A stretch of DNA of 48,495 nt from assembly GCA_949743955.1 (NCBI GenBank), contig CATJVQ010000018.1, forward strand, positions 1 through 48,495, read 5' to 3'. The notes under the pieces are model-generated. The model did no database searches, had not been told where the DNA came from, and saw only the letters and a list, made by a program, of their open reading frames with translations. The first letter of the stretch is position 1. The number at the start of each line of letters is the position of its first letter. Positions 15,857 through 25,907 of this stretch are shown one piece after another. Made by a program: the position numbers and the translations under genes. This DNA comes from an uncultured Oscillospiraceae bacterium. GTDB lineage: Bacteria > Bacillota > Clostridia > Oscillospirales > Ruminococcaceae.

Positions 15857-16795
15857 ATGAAAAAGAACAGCGCCTATTCCAAAGGGCTTTGGCATGAGAT
15901 CGTCCAAAACCGGGTGGCCTATGCCTATATCGCTCCGTTTTTTATTCTGTTTATCGTATTCAGTCTCTTCCCAATTGTGGCCGGCTTCGGGCTGAGCTTC
16001 TTCAGGTGGGACGGTACGTCCGCCATGCACTTTATCGGTATTGAAAACTATATCAATCTGCTCGGGGACGAGCTCTTCTGGAAGGGCTTCCAGAACACGC
16101 TGATCATTGGTATTATCGCGCATATTCCTATCCTTCTGGGCGGCCTAGTTCTGGCTTACATCCTCAATTCCAAGCTGGTCAAGGGAGAAAATATATTTAA
16201 GACCATCTACTTTATGCCGATGGTCACAAGTTCCGTGGCGATTTCGATCATCTTTCAGCAGCTTTTCAGCTATAACTATGGCCTTATCAACTTCTTCCTC
16301 AGCCTTTTCGGCATTCCGAACATCAACTGGCTGGCCGGTGACGGCTCGCTCATCAAGGTTGCAGTTATTGTTATGTTCTCCTGGAAGTGGATCGGCTGGA
16401 ACATGGTCATCTATCTGGCCGGCATGCAGGGCATCAGTCAGGATGTGTATGAGGCGGCCATGATCGACGGAGCCAATCATGTGCAGACTGTCTTCAAGAT
16501 TACGATCCCGCTTCTGAAGCCCATCGTGGTCTTTACACTGATTCAGTCCACCATCGGTATGTTTAACCTCTTTACCGAGCCCTTCATCCTCACCAATTCC
16601 AGCTGGACGGGCGGTGTCAACAACGGCGGTCTGACCCTGATGATGTACCTGCTCAACAAGGCCCCGCAGGGCGGTACCCTGTACGGTTACGCCTCCGCCG
16701 TGGCCTATGTGATCACGATCTTTATTGTGGTTCTGTCCATTCTGTTCAACAAATGGTCGCAGGAAAGTGATACGCCGAGAAGGAGGGGACGTTAA
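15857..16795 (+). CDS. ABC sugar transporter permease (MalF/UgpA type)
   Basis: This 312-residue inner-membrane permease has about six transmembrane helices, beginning VAYAYIAPFFILFIVFSLFPIVAGF and ending TIFIVVLSILFN. The conserved EAA loop that docks to the ATPase reads YEAAMIDGANHVQTVFKITIPLLKPI, close to the EAAxxDGAxxxxxFxxIxlP consensus. ATG 15857 is preceded by GGGAGGTCTTGGCATTC. With the next gene it forms the heterodimeric channel. No ABC ATPase is encoded in the cluster; such importers usually share a housekeeping MsmX-type ATPase encoded elsewhere. Confidence 0.93.
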   Translation: MKKNSAYSKGLWHEIVQNRVAYAYIAPFFILFIVFSLFPIVAGFGLSFFRWDGTSAMHFIGIENYINLLGDELFWKGFQNTLIIGIIAHIPILLGGLVLAYILNSKLVKGENIFKTIYFMPMVTSSVAISIIFQQLFSYNYGLINFFLSLFGIPNINWLAGDGSLIKVAVIVMFSWKWIGWNMVIYLAGMQGISQDVYEAAMIDGANHVQTVFKITIPLLKPIVVFTLIQSTIGMFNLFTEPFILTNSSWTGGVNNGGLTLMMYLLNKAPQGGTLYGYASAVAYVITIFIVVLSILFNKWSQESDTPRRRGR

Positions 16796-17623
16796 GTGCA
16801 TAAGCTGACAGTCGGGAAAGTGATCCTGTATATCGTTTTATGTATTATCGCGCTCGTCATGATTATCCCGTTTTACATGATGTTCGTTATGTCCACCCTC
16901 ACCACGAACGAGATCTATACCTTCCCGCCCCGCCTGTGGTTCGGCGGCAGCCTTATCAGGAATTTCACCGCCATGAACGCACAGATTGACATCCTCCGTG
17001 CGTTCGGCAACAGCTGCATGGTCACTATCAGCTATACAGTGCTCTGCCTCCTGTTCTGCTCCATGGGCGGCTACGCTTTCGCCACTTATGATTTCCCGGG
17101 GCGGAACAAGCTCTTCGGCCTCCTTCTGGCCACGATGATGATCCCCTTTACCGCCGGTATTATCCCTTGGTTCATGATGATGTCCCGCATGGGGTGGATC
17201 AATACATACTGGGCGTTGATCATTCCGGGGTGCGCGAATGCGTTCGGCATCTTTTGGATGCGGCAGTACTGCCAGAACAATGTACCGGTGTCGCTGCGCG
17301 AGGCAGCGAAGATCGACGGGTGCAGCGAGTGGACGATCTTCTTCCGCGTCATCGCGCCGATCCTGATTCCGGCGTATTCGGCGCTGGGCATCATGCAGTT
17401 TGTCAACACTTGGAACGACTTCATGCAGCCGCTCTTAATCCTGCGCCGCGCCTCGATGCAGACACTGCCTCTCGTGCTCAAGACGATGGTCTCCGACCGC
17501 GGCACAGATTACGGCGCCATGATGCTCGCAAGCACCTGCGCTGTGCTGCCGCTGCTGATCGTTTTTCTGTGCGCATCGAAGTTCTTCATGTCGGGCCTGA
17601 CCGCGGGTGCGGTGAAAGAATAA
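16796..17623 (+). CDS. ABC sugar transporter permease (MalG/UgpE type)
   Basis: This 275-residue partner permease begins at GTG 16796 behind GAAGGAGGGGACGTTAA, one base after the preceding stop. Its six hydrophobic segments include VILYIVLCIIALVMIIPFYMMF and LLLATMMIPFTAGIIPWFMMM. The EAA loop is LREAAKIDGCSEWTIFFRVIAPILIPAYSALGI. The MalG-like N-terminal segment and the RGTDYGAMMLASTCAVLPLLIVFL end fit the CUT1 carbohydrate family. It sits in the cytoplasmic membrane with the upstream permease and takes sugar from the lipoprotein. Confidence 0.93.
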   Translation: MHKLTVGKVILYIVLCIIALVMIIPFYMMFVMSTLTTNEIYTFPPRLWFGGSLIRNFTAMNAQIDILRAFGNSCMVTISYTVLCLLFCSMGGYAFATYDFPGRNKLFGLLLATMMIPFTAGIIPWFMMMSRMGWINTYWALIIPGCANAFGIFWMRQYCQNNVPVSLREAAKIDGCSEWTIFFRVIAPILIPAYSALGIMQFVNTWNDFMQPLLILRRASMQTLPLVLKTMVSDRGTDYGAMMLASTCAVLPLLIVFLCASKFFMSGLTAGAVKE

Positions 17624-17657
17624 ACACAAGAGTCAAAACACAAGAAGGAGCAGTTTC

Positions 17658-19649
17658 ATGAGTATCTATTTTGGAGCGGACTACTACCCCGAGCACTGGC
17701 CGGAGGAACGCTGGGAGAAGGATGCCCAGCTGATGGAAGAGATAGGTCTTAATGTTGTGCGTATGGCCGAGTTCTCGTGGGCCAAAATGGAGCCGCGTCT
17801 GGGCGAATTCAACTTTGAGTGGCTGGACAGGGCGCTGGATATCCTGGGTGAGCATGGTGTTCGTGCGGTTCTGGGCACGCCGACGCCGACGCCGCCGGCA
17901 TGGATTGTCGAGCAGACGCCGGAAATCTTCCCCATTGATAAGGACGGCCGGGTCCGCGGCTTCGGCGGGCGGCATCACGACTGCCAGTCGAACCCGGTGT
18001 ACCGCGCGCATATCCGCCGCTTTGTCACCGCGATGGCCGAGCATTTTAAGGATAACCCGAACGTCATCGGATGGCAGATCGACAACGAGCTGGGCACCGG
18101 CCATCAGGACACGTGCATGTGCGACAGCTGCCGGAAGCGCTTCCAGGAATGGCTGGAGAAGAAGTACGGCACCATTGAGGAGCTCAACCGTGCGTGGGGG
18201 ACCTGCTTTTGGAGCCAGGACTACAACAGCTTTTCCCAGATCTACACCCCGAAAATCACATTTACCGGAGAAAACCCCTCCGCTATGCTCGACTGGAGAC
18301 GTTTCACCTCTGATCTGGTGGTTGAATTCCAGCAGTTCCAGATCGATATTATCCGTTCTATCTGCCCGAACCAGTTCATCACGCACAATTTCATGGGCTT
18401 TGCCGACAATGTCAGCTATTATGATCTCGCTAAGAGCCTCAACTTCGTCTGCCATGATCAGTACCCGGGTGGGTTCTTTGCGCAGATGCCGCATCAGCCG
18501 AACGCCCAGCTTGCCGCGACACTGGATCTTATGCGCAGTGTGAAGCATCGGACATACTGGATCATGGAGCAGCAGGCCGGGATCACAGGCTGGCAGGTCA
18601 TGGGGCGTGCGCCGCAGCCGGGGCAGCTCGCCATGTGGGCGCAGCAGTCCATCGCTCACGGGGCGGACTGCATTGTCTTCTTCCGCTGGCGGACCTGTGC
18701 TGTTGGTACGGAGCAGTACTGGCACGGCATCCTGCCGCACAGCGGCCGCCCGGGACGCCGCTATAACGAGCTGCGTGCAATGATTTCCGCGATGCAGCCC
18801 GTGATGGAAAAGATTCAGGGCAGCGTGCCCAAGTGCGAGGTGGGCATCGTTTACTCCTATGATCAGGAGTGGGCGATGACGATTCAGCCGCATCATCCGG
18901 ATCTGCACTACATAGGGCAGGTGGTCAAGTACTACCGCGCACTGTATGACTGCAATATCCCTGTAGACTTCTTAAGCGGGGAAGAGGACTTCTCGCCCTA
19001 TAAGCTGATTATCGCTCCCTTGCAGTACATTCTCACGCCGGAGCAGGCTGAGAAGTACCGTGCGTATGTAAAGAACGGCGGCCATCTGGTAATGACCATG
19101 CGCACCGGCGTTAAGGACGCAACCAATCTCTGCATGACCGAGAGCGAGCTGCCCGGCCTCTTAAGCGATGTGCTGGGCATCGAAATCCCCGAATACGACT
19201 GCCTGCAAGGACTCAACGGGCGTGTCCGTTTTGAGGACGGCGGCGAATACGACGTGGAGAAGTGGAGCGACATGATCGAGCTGCATGGCGCGCAGTCCAT
19301 CGCCGATTATGCCAAGGAATTCTATGCCGGGACACCCGCCGTCACCTGCAACGCGTTCGGCAGCGGACGTGCGTACTATGTGGGTAGCGAGCCGTCGGAT
19401 GAACTGATGGACCGCCTGTGCGGGCTGTTCGTGGAGGGATCCGGCGTGGCGTCCCTGGGCGAGACACCGGAGGGTGTTGAAATCACACACCGCCATGTGG
19501 AAGCATCGAATGAGGACATCATCTTCGTCATCAACCATAATGAGGCGCCCGCGGAGGTTTCTATCCCCTCCGGATGGGATCCCGTTCTTGCGGAAGAGGG
19601 AAGCATAATGAAGCCCTTTGAAGTGCGGATTTATTCCAGAAAAGCGTAA
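17658..19649 (+). CDS. beta-galactosidase, GH42 family
   Basis: This 663-residue cytosolic enzyme hydrolyses terminal beta-D-galactosides. The TIM barrel starts FGADYYPEHWPEERWEKDAQLMEEIGLNVVRMAEFSWAKMEP. The acid/base Glu is in IGWQIDNELG (Glu144) and the nucleophile is in YWIMEQQAG (Glu304). A cysteine cluster CMCDSC (around residues 153-158) suggests the zinc site seen in some GH42 enzymes. The trimerisation domain (GSVPKCEVGIVYSYDQEWAM...) and a C-terminal beta domain follow. AGAAGGAGCAGTTTC precedes the ATG. It is the last gene of the LacI/ABC operon and ends at a terminator, so its substrate probably enters through that importer. Galactose side chains of rhamnogalacturonan would also explain the nearby GH78. 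Confidence 0.94.
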   Translation: MSIYFGADYYPEHWPEERWEKDAQLMEEIGLNVVRMAEFSWAKMEPRLGEFNFEWLDRALDILGEHGVRAVLGTPTPTPPAWIVEQTPEIFPIDKDGRVRGFGGRHHDCQSNPVYRAHIRRFVTAMAEHFKDNPNVIGWQIDNELGTGHQDTCMCDSCRKRFQEWLEKKYGTIEELNRAWGTCFWSQDYNSFSQIYTPKITFTGENPSAMLDWRRFTSDLVVEFQQFQIDIIRSICPNQFITHNFMGFADNVSYYDLAKSLNFVCHDQYPGGFFAQMPHQPNAQLAATLDLMRSVKHRTYWIMEQQAGITGWQVMGRAPQPGQLAMWAQQSIAHGADCIVFFRWRTCAVGTEQYWHGILPHSGRPGRRYNELRAMISAMQPVMEKIQGSVPKCEVGIVYSYDQEWAMTIQPHHPDLHYIGQVVKYYRALYDCNIPVDFLSGEEDFSPYKLIIAPLQYILTPEQAEKYRAYVKNGGHLVMTMRTGVKDATNLCMTESELPGLLSDVLGIEIPEYDCLQGLNGRVRFEDGGEYDVEKWSDMIELHGAQSIADYAKEFYAGTPAVTCNAFGSGRAYYVGSEPSDELMDRLCGLFVEGSGVASLGETPEGVEITHRHVEASNEDIIFVINHNEAPAEVSIPSGWDPVLAEEGSIMKPFEVRIYSRKA

Positions 19650-19662
19650 AAAAAGCTGAGAG

Positions 19663-19703
19663 AAACCGGACCGGCTGCGGACTGCGGCAGGCCCGGTTTT
19701 TTT
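19663..19703 (+). terminator. terminator of the ABC/GH42 operon
   Basis: AAACCGG (19663-19669) pairs with CCGGTTT (19693-19699), with additional CTGC/GCAG pairing inside, followed by a run of seven T. Confidence 0.85.
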
Positions 19704-19808
19704 ATGAAGTGGAAATGGAAGGGAAGATATGTTATACTGTTAATCAATAAATTACAGATACAATTTTAACTGATGATAAGTATGATGATCTGAACAGGAG
19801 AGGTGGAC

Positions 19809-20636
19809 ATGAAAATAAAGGCGATTCACAGCAGGGATGCGGTTTACCAGAAATTTGAGGTGCTGAAAACCAACCGGAACAAGCGGTATAAATACGGTGA
19901 ATTTTTTGTTGAAGGGGTGCGGAACATCAACGAGGCCCACCGGCATGGATGGCGTTTCAGTTCCTTCCTCTTTGATGCGGAGAGGCCTCTTTCCGGATGG
20001 GCGGAGGAACTGTTAAAAACGGTTGAAACAGACGTCAACTATGCGCTCGATACCGATTTAATGGCACAGATCAGCGGGAAAGAGAATGCGTCGGAAATGG
20101 TAGCGGTCGTTCAGATGCGGGAGGAGGATCTGGGTGGCCTTCCACTCTCGGATAATCCGTTCGTTGTCCTATCCGACAGACCTTCCAATCGGGGAAATCT
20201 CGGCACCATCCTCCGTTCGTGCGATTCGTTTGGTGTAGACGGTCTGCTGATAACAGGACATGCCGTCGATCTGTACGATCCGGAGGTGATTGGTGCGTCG
20301 ATGGGATCATTTTTTGGCGTGCAGGCACGGCGTGTCTCCAGCAACGATGCGGCTTTTGCATATGTGGATTCTCTCCGGGCCTCGTATCCGGGGCTTCAAG
20401 TGGTGGGCACGACGGCGCATCGGGAAACGCCGCTCACCCGTGTCGATTTCACGCGGCCGACCCTCCTTCTCATCGGCAATGAGACCGATGGTCTCAGCCG
20501 GTCGTTCAAGGAGTACAGTGATATTCTGGCGACTATTCCCATGAGCGCGCATGCCGGCGCATCCTCGCTGAATGTCGGCTGTGCCGCGACAGTATTCCTG
20601 TATGAAGCGATGAGGCAGCGGGGAGAGCCCGGCTGA
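19809..20636 (+). CDS. TrmH/SpoU-family RNA 2'-O-methyltransferase
   Basis: This 275-residue SPOUT enzyme methylates a ribose 2'-OH of rRNA or tRNA using S-adenosylmethionine. The N-terminal substrate-binding domain (about 1-100) contains YGEFFVEGVRNINEA. The three SpoU motifs are RPSNRGNLGTILRSCDSFGVDGLLITGH (motif 1), LLIGNETDGLSR (motif 2) and IPMSAHAGASSLNVGCAATVFLYE (motif 3). The trefoil-knot SAM site lies between motifs 2 and 3. I chose ATG 19809 behind AGGAGAGGTGGAC; a GTG at 19803 lies inside the ribosome binding site. It appears to be a single-gene unit between two terminators. The RNA target cannot be told from sequence. Confidence 0.93.
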   Translation: MKIKAIHSRDAVYQKFEVLKTNRNKRYKYGEFFVEGVRNINEAHRHGWRFSSFLFDAERPLSGWAEELLKTVETDVNYALDTDLMAQISGKENASEMVAVVQMREEDLGGLPLSDNPFVVLSDRPSNRGNLGTILRSCDSFGVDGLLITGHAVDLYDPEVIGASMGSFFGVQARRVSSNDAAFAYVDSLRASYPGLQVVGTTAHRETPLTRVDFTRPTLLLIGNETDGLSRSFKEYSDILATIPMSAHAGASSLNVGCAATVFLYEAMRQRGEPG

Positions 20637-20770
20637 GTACAGTATCGGGGCTGTTTATGATTTGATTCGCCGGGCAGGGGGATGACGGTCATATTTACGG
20701 CGCACGGTGAATATGATGAAGAATGCCGGAAAGGTATCCTGAAAAGAACAGGAAACCGCGATCGCACACA

Positions 20771-20802
20771 AAAAGAGGGACTGCTTATGCAGTCCCTCTT
20801 TT
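20771..20802. terminator. bidirectional terminator between the methyltransferase and GAPDH genes
   Basis: AAAAGAGGGACTGC (20771-20784) and GCAGTCCCTCTTTT (20789-20802) form a perfect 14-bp stem with a TTAT loop, giving a T tract on both strands between convergent genes. Confidence 0.9.
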
Positions 20803-20822
20803 CACCACAAGGAAACGGTTTC

Positions 20823-21857
<1,035 letters not shown>

Positions 21858-21869
21858 TTAACTAATTCT

Positions 21870-21898
21870 ATTCTATACCAAAAGAGGAAAAACTACAA
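21870..21898 (-). promoter_or_regulatory. probable promoter of the GAPDH gene
   Basis: On the minus strand TTGTAG (21898-21893), a 17-bp spacer and TAGAAT (21875-21870) lie just upstream of the ATG at 21836. Confidence 0.5.
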
Positions 21899-22015
21899 GA
21901 GGCTTTTACTGCTTTTTTTCATTTCATGTACAATTTTCCGGTTTTTTTCGGTGTCCTGCACAAGGAGGAGGAGGGGGAGCTCCTCAAGATACAGATGCAG
22001 GAGAAAAAATGTCGT

Positions 22016-22063
22016 TTTTCGTCGAAAGACATGGTGACGAAAAGTGTCGAATTGAGGTATAAT
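22016..22063 (+). promoter_or_regulatory. probable promoter with dyad upstream of the kinase-like gene
   Basis: GTGACG (22034-22039), 18 bp, TATAAT (22058-22063). An 8-bp inverted repeat TTTTCGTC/GACGAAAA (22016-22023 and 22036-22043) overlaps the -35 element and could be an operator. The rest of the 320-bp gap 21837-22156 shows nothing else. Confidence 0.45.
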
Positions 22064-22156
22064 AAGAGGTGGAAATAGTTCTCACCCCCTTCTCTGCCAT
22101 AGCTTCAATAATTTCGGCCATACTAAATTACATTCCGGGAAAGGACGGCTCCATTC

Positions 22157-23296
22157 ATGCAGCCTTGGGATGAACTTGACGCTTCCCGTTTCGTCAGCGG
22201 GCTATATCAGGATTCAGATCAGCCGGCGGCGGTCGTTGACGAACAGGTGAACCTGGTCTGGTCCAACCCGCAGGCGCGGGAATACTATCCGTTCCTGTGT
22301 ACACCGGACGGAATCCATACCATGCTGCGGGAAGAGGTGGTGTGCAGAGCAGCGGAAAAAATCAGGGAAGGCGCTTCCTGCCGGGTATACAGTGGATCGG
22401 CGCCGCTGTTCGGGAGTGCGCTGTTCTTTTCTCCGCTGGAAAAGGGATTTGCACTGGTACTTTTTGAGAGCCCAGCATCTCCCTTTCCGGAGATGGACGT
22501 GGACACTCTTGTCTCTGTCTTCTCTGGGCAAATCCGTTCCCCACTCACGAATATCTTTACTTCCCTCGATTTGCTCGCGCGCAACCGCTATATTCTCGAG
22601 GCAGAAACATTGCGAAAACCGTTGCGCAGTGTCAGGCAGAACAGTTACCGTCTGCTGCGCTACTGCGCCAACCTCACTGAATATTTCCGGTATATCTGCG
22701 CGGCCAATCCGCTCCGGATGCAGCGGGCGGATCTGGGGGGGGCTCTGTATGATCTGTGCCTCTCTCTGCACGCCATGATGCAGGAGACGGGCACGGCATT
22801 TGAGTTCTCCATTTCGAAGAAACCTGTTTACTGCCGGTATGACTGGAATAAATTGGAATTTGCGCTGCTGAACATTCTCTCCAACGCCTGCCACTATGCC
22901 GGACGGGGAAACGTTGTCCGGCTCACATTGGAGAGGCAGCGGAAGAACGCGATGATCACAGTAACGGATAAAGGCATCGGTATTGCGCCGGAGTATATGC
23001 CGCAGGTGTTTCATCCGTTTTTCAGCCACGATGAGAGCCCGTCCCAGATGCCGGGCGGCGGATTGGGGCTGACAGTAGCCAAGTTCTGCGTACAGGCGCA
23101 TGGCGGTACGATTACACTGACCTCCATTCCCGGCGAAGGGACAACGGCCGCCGTCTCCCTGCCGCTTACGTCCGCGCCGGAGATACCGTCTCTCAGTGCT
23201 TCCCGTCCCGTGGATATGGCCTGCGATAAATTTTCGCCTATTCGGGTTCTGCTTGCAGATTCATGCCCTGTACCGTGGCCTGATACGGGTTTTTGA
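22157..23296 (+). CDS. soluble histidine-kinase-like ATPase lacking the phospho-accepting His
   Basis: This 379-residue protein has a PAS-like N-terminus (about 20-110, AAVVDEQVNLVWSNPQAREYYP), a dimerisation helix region (115-180) and a complete HATPase_c domain (about 225-337). The N box is NKLEFALLNILSNACHYA, the G1 box VTDKGIGIAPEYMPQVFHPFF and the G2 box PGGGLGLTVAKFCVQAHGG. The H box, usually SHELRTPLTNI, reads SGQIRSPLTNI: Gly124 stands where the phosphorylated His should be. There are no membrane helices and no response-regulator gene beside it. It may bind ATP and act by partner-switching or as a pseudokinase; this is inference. The ORF starts at ATG 22157 behind GGGAAAGGACGGCTCCATTC. 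Confidence 0.8.
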   Translation: MQPWDELDASRFVSGLYQDSDQPAAVVDEQVNLVWSNPQAREYYPFLCTPDGIHTMLREEVVCRAAEKIREGASCRVYSGSAPLFGSALFFSPLEKGFALVLFESPASPFPEMDVDTLVSVFSGQIRSPLTNIFTSLDLLARNRYILEAETLRKPLRSVRQNSYRLLRYCANLTEYFRYICAANPLRMQRADLGGALYDLCLSLHAMMQETGTAFEFSISKKPVYCRYDWNKLEFALLNILSNACHYAGRGNVVRLTLERQRKNAMITVTDKGIGIAPEYMPQVFHPFFSHDESPSQMPGGGLGLTVAKFCVQAHGGTITLTSIPGEGTTAAVSLPLTSAPEIPSLSASRPVDMACDKFSPIRVLLADSCPVPWPDTGF

Positions 23297-23397
23297 TTCA
23301 TCAGACGACTGATTCAAAGGGGGAATCCTCGAAGGGTCTCCCTTTTTGTTTGCCGTTTTTTGAGGCAGGGTATCCGAAAGGAAGCTGCCGGCTGAAA

Positions 23398-23437
23398 AAC
23401 AAACGCCATGCGGTATTCTTACCGCATGGCGTTTGTT
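23398..23437. terminator. bidirectional terminator, 18-bp perfect stem
   Basis: AACAAACGCCATGCGGTA (23398-23415) and TACCGCATGGCGTTTGTT (23420-23437) with a TTCT loop lie between the convergent kinase-like and flotillin genes. The palindrome is unusually long for a terminator. Confidence 0.8.
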
Positions 23438-23495
23438 CCTTAGTCCATTTATGACGGTTAAAAAGAACATATAAACCGCCTTTTTCCATACAGTT

Positions 23496-25073
23496 TTACT
23501 CCATGTCCACAGTATCCGCCGGTTTTGGATCTGCGGATACGGCGGGGGAGGGCAGGCCGCTGACATCCATGCGGACATTCTGTGTCGTGCGGCCCTCGAA
23601 GGTATTCGCGCGCATAACCTCGGTCAGATCAAAGCCGATGGTATCTCTGAGCGCCTCGTTGACAGCCTTGAGCGCGCTGACAGTATAGCGCGCGACGTTC
23701 GCCGCCCCGCCGGACTCGTTCCCGCCGCCGTCGATAATGCTGATATTGCCGATACGGGCCATTGGTTCCGCAACTGAACGGGCCAGATCGGGCAGGCGAT
23801 CGATGACCATCTGGAGCTTACCGGCATCGTCCATTTTGGCGAGCGCTTCGGCGCGTTTCTCGAGTGCCTCGGCTTCGGCTAGACCGCGCTGGCGGATAGA
23901 TTCCGCCTCGGCCAGGCCCTGCTGTTCGATGACCTTCGCGTGCGCGAGACCTTCCTGCCGGATGCGCTCGGCCTGTGCGGCGGCATCGAGCTTGTTCGCT
24001 TCAGCCTCCGCCTCTGCGCGCAGGATGTCGGCGGTTTTGGCGGCTTCGGCCTCCAGCTCGCGGCGGCGGCGCTCTGCCTCAGAGGGCTTGATGACGGTTT
24101 CAAGCAGCTCCGCCTCCTTGCGGGCCACCTTTTTCTGGGCCAGCTCGATATTTTTTTGCTCGGCCGCTATCTGGATTTGGATCTCGGCCTCGCGGACCTC
24201 GCGGGCGCGCTGCTCTTTGAGGACGCTTGCATCCATTTCCGCGTTGGTGACGTCCTTGAGCGTGACATTTTTCTGAATGCTGTATGCCGCGTCGGCAATG
24301 GCCTGTGTCGTTTGGCGCTCCTTTTCAAAATTGAGCTTTTTGATGTCGGCGTCTTTTTTGGCTTCGGCCACCCGGGCCTCGGCCTCCAGACGCGCCTGTT
24401 CACCCGCGCGCTTGGCCTCTGAGGTACGCACCATGCTCTCCTTGACAGCCTCTGCCTCAGCGATCTCCGCATCGCGCTTGACAGCGGCTATCTGCGGCTT
24501 GGAGAGTGCGTCAAAGTATCCGTTCTGGTCGCCGATCCCCTTAATGGTGAAGGATTTCAGCTCCAGTCCTAGATCGGAAAGCTGATCCTCCGCCACCTCC
24601 TTGACACGTTCCGAGAAGGTCTTGCGGTCGCGATAGAGCTGCTCGGCGGTCATGTCGGCGATGATCTCGCGCAGACGACCCTCGCACACGTCGCGCGCAG
24701 TCTCCATGATGTGGCGTTTTGTCTCGTCCTCTTTGCCGCAGTTGAACTGCTCGACAGCGGAGCGAATCATCACCTCGTCGTTTTTAATCTTGACGACGAC
24801 TGTCCCGCTCGCCTCAATGGGGACAGCGTCCGCCGTGAGGGTCCCCTGCATGTTGACGTCGAAGCTGATATTTTCGAGTGTGATATAGTCGATGCGCTGT
24901 AAAATCGGGATGACAACCGTGCCGCCCCCGGTGACGACTTTTGCCTTCCCAAGGCCGGTGACGATGGCGGCCTTATCGGCGGGGACTTTTTTCCATGTCG
25001 AGAGCACCGCGATGCAGATGGCGAACAAAATGCCGATCACCACTACCACGGTGAAGACGATTTCCGGAATCAT
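23496..25073 (-). CDS. floT: flotillin-like SPFH-domain membrane protein
   Basis: This 525-residue flotillin scaffolds membrane microdomains. A single N-terminal membrane segment (MIPEIVFTVVVVIGILFAICIAVL) anchors it to the cytoplasmic face. The SPFH/band 7 domain follows (KAAIVTGLGKAKVVTGGGTVVIPILQRIDYITLENISFDVN...VCEGRLREIIADMTAEQLYRDRKTFSERV), then a long coiled coil of EAE/AEAEA repeats (about 215-410) and a C-terminal region with MARIGNISIIDGGG. The start at 25073 has TTGGAGGAACAATT upstream and gives the usual N-terminus. It lies 38 bp behind an NfeD-type gene on the same strand, the same pairing as B. subtilis yuaF-floT. Involvement in membrane stress is known for the family. Confidence 0.94.
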   Translation of the reverse strand: MIPEIVFTVVVVIGILFAICIAVLSTWKKVPADKAAIVTGLGKAKVVTGGGTVVIPILQRIDYITLENISFDVNMQGTLTADAVPIEASGTVVVKIKNDEVMIRSAVEQFNCGKEDETKRHIMETARDVCEGRLREIIADMTAEQLYRDRKTFSERVKEVAEDQLSDLGLELKSFTIKGIGDQNGYFDALSKPQIAAVKRDAEIAEAEAVKESMVRTSEAKRAGEQARLEAEARVAEAKKDADIKKLNFEKERQTTQAIADAAYSIQKNVTLKDVTNAEMDASVLKEQRAREVREAEIQIQIAAEQKNIELAQKKVARKEAELLETVIKPSEAERRRRELEAEAAKTADILRAEAEAEANKLDAAAQAERIRQEGLAHAKVIEQQGLAEAESIRQRGLAEAEALEKRAEALAKMDDAGKLQMVIDRLPDLARSVAEPMARIGNISIIDGGGNESGGAANVARYTVSALKAVNEALRDTIGFDLTEVMRANTFEGRTTQNVRMDVSGLPSPAVSADPKPADTVDME

Positions 25074-25111
25074 AATTGTTCCTCCAATCAAGTTTACTCT
25101 TTCGGTCAAGA

Positions 25112-25672
25112 TTACTCCCCCTTTCTGCTTTTCATAGGGGAGACTGTACACAGGCGTTTTTTCTCATCGACCTCGACAACCATCACCTGAGAGCCGACCT
25201 CAATACGCTCCACGCCGGGAATGGGCCTGGCGCTGTATGTGATAACGCTGCCGACGCTACTCAAAAGACTGACAGAGCCATAAAAATCCTCGCGGATTTC
25301 CAGCCGGACAGTGCCGACCTGCCAGCGCAGATCCTTCATCTGCAGCGCCTCGGCGCGGTTCTGCCGAAGAGGGCGAAGCACAAAACGCCCGAACGCCGCT
25401 GCCCCCGCGATACCGCACAGTGTACCGATGAGGAGGCTCAGCCAGACGAGTTCTTCCGGCAGGAAGACCAGACTGAGCCGCCCGAGTGCGCCGAACACAC
25501 CAGAAAACAGGGCGAGGCTCATCAGGTTCAGGGGAAAGGGGCCGTCCGTATCGAAATCAGCGTCGAGATCGAAGAAGCCGCCCAGTGCACCTGCCGCAAT
25601 CTGAAACAGCGGCACGGCAAAACCAGCAGCGATACAGCAAAGGTATATAGTGCCAAGTGTCTGTACATTCAT
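25112..25672 (-). CDS. NfeD-like membrane protein (YuaF type), flotillin partner
   Basis: This 186-residue protein has three or four membrane helices in the first half (TIYLCCIAAGFAVPLFQIAAGALGG, LMSLALFSGVFGALGRLSLVFL, LVWLSLLIGTLCGIAGAAAFGRFVL). A soluble OB-fold NfeD domain follows in the last 75 residues (VGTVRLEIREDFYGSVSLLSSVGSVITYSARPIPGVERIEVGSQVMVVEVDEKKRLCTVSPM). The family works with flotillin in membrane organisation. The start ATG at 25672 has GGCGGGAGACG upstream; the frame extends further without similarity. It is the first gene of a two-gene operon with floT. Confidence 0.9.
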   Translation of the reverse strand: MNVQTLGTIYLCCIAAGFAVPLFQIAAGALGGFFDLDADFDTDGPFPLNLMSLALFSGVFGALGRLSLVFLPEELVWLSLLIGTLCGIAGAAAFGRFVLRPLRQNRAEALQMKDLRWQVGTVRLEIREDFYGSVSLLSSVGSVITYSARPIPGVERIEVGSQVMVVEVDEKKRLCTVSPMKSRKGE

Positions 25673-25849
25673 CGTCTCCCGCCTTTCTCTCCCGCATGAT
25701 CTGTTTTTATTGTAGCACACGCCGTCTGCCCGTGCAACCGGGATCCGCGGATTCTTTTCCGACTTTCTTCTCCAAAAAGATTTATCTTTGCTCAATTCGA
25801 TGAACACCGATAATTCTACAAAAAATTTTCGAGGATTTGAGAAAACAGG

Positions 25850-25878
25850 TTGACATTTCCGTTTTCATCAGGTATAAT
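25850..25878 (+). promoter_or_regulatory. consensus promoter for the tRNA genes
   Basis: TTGACA (25850-25855), a 17-bp spacer and TATAAT (25873-25878) lie 30 bp before the tRNA-Met gene. Confidence 0.9.
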
Positions 25879-25907
25879 ACATTTTGTTGTGACAAAGAGT
25901 TATCTAT

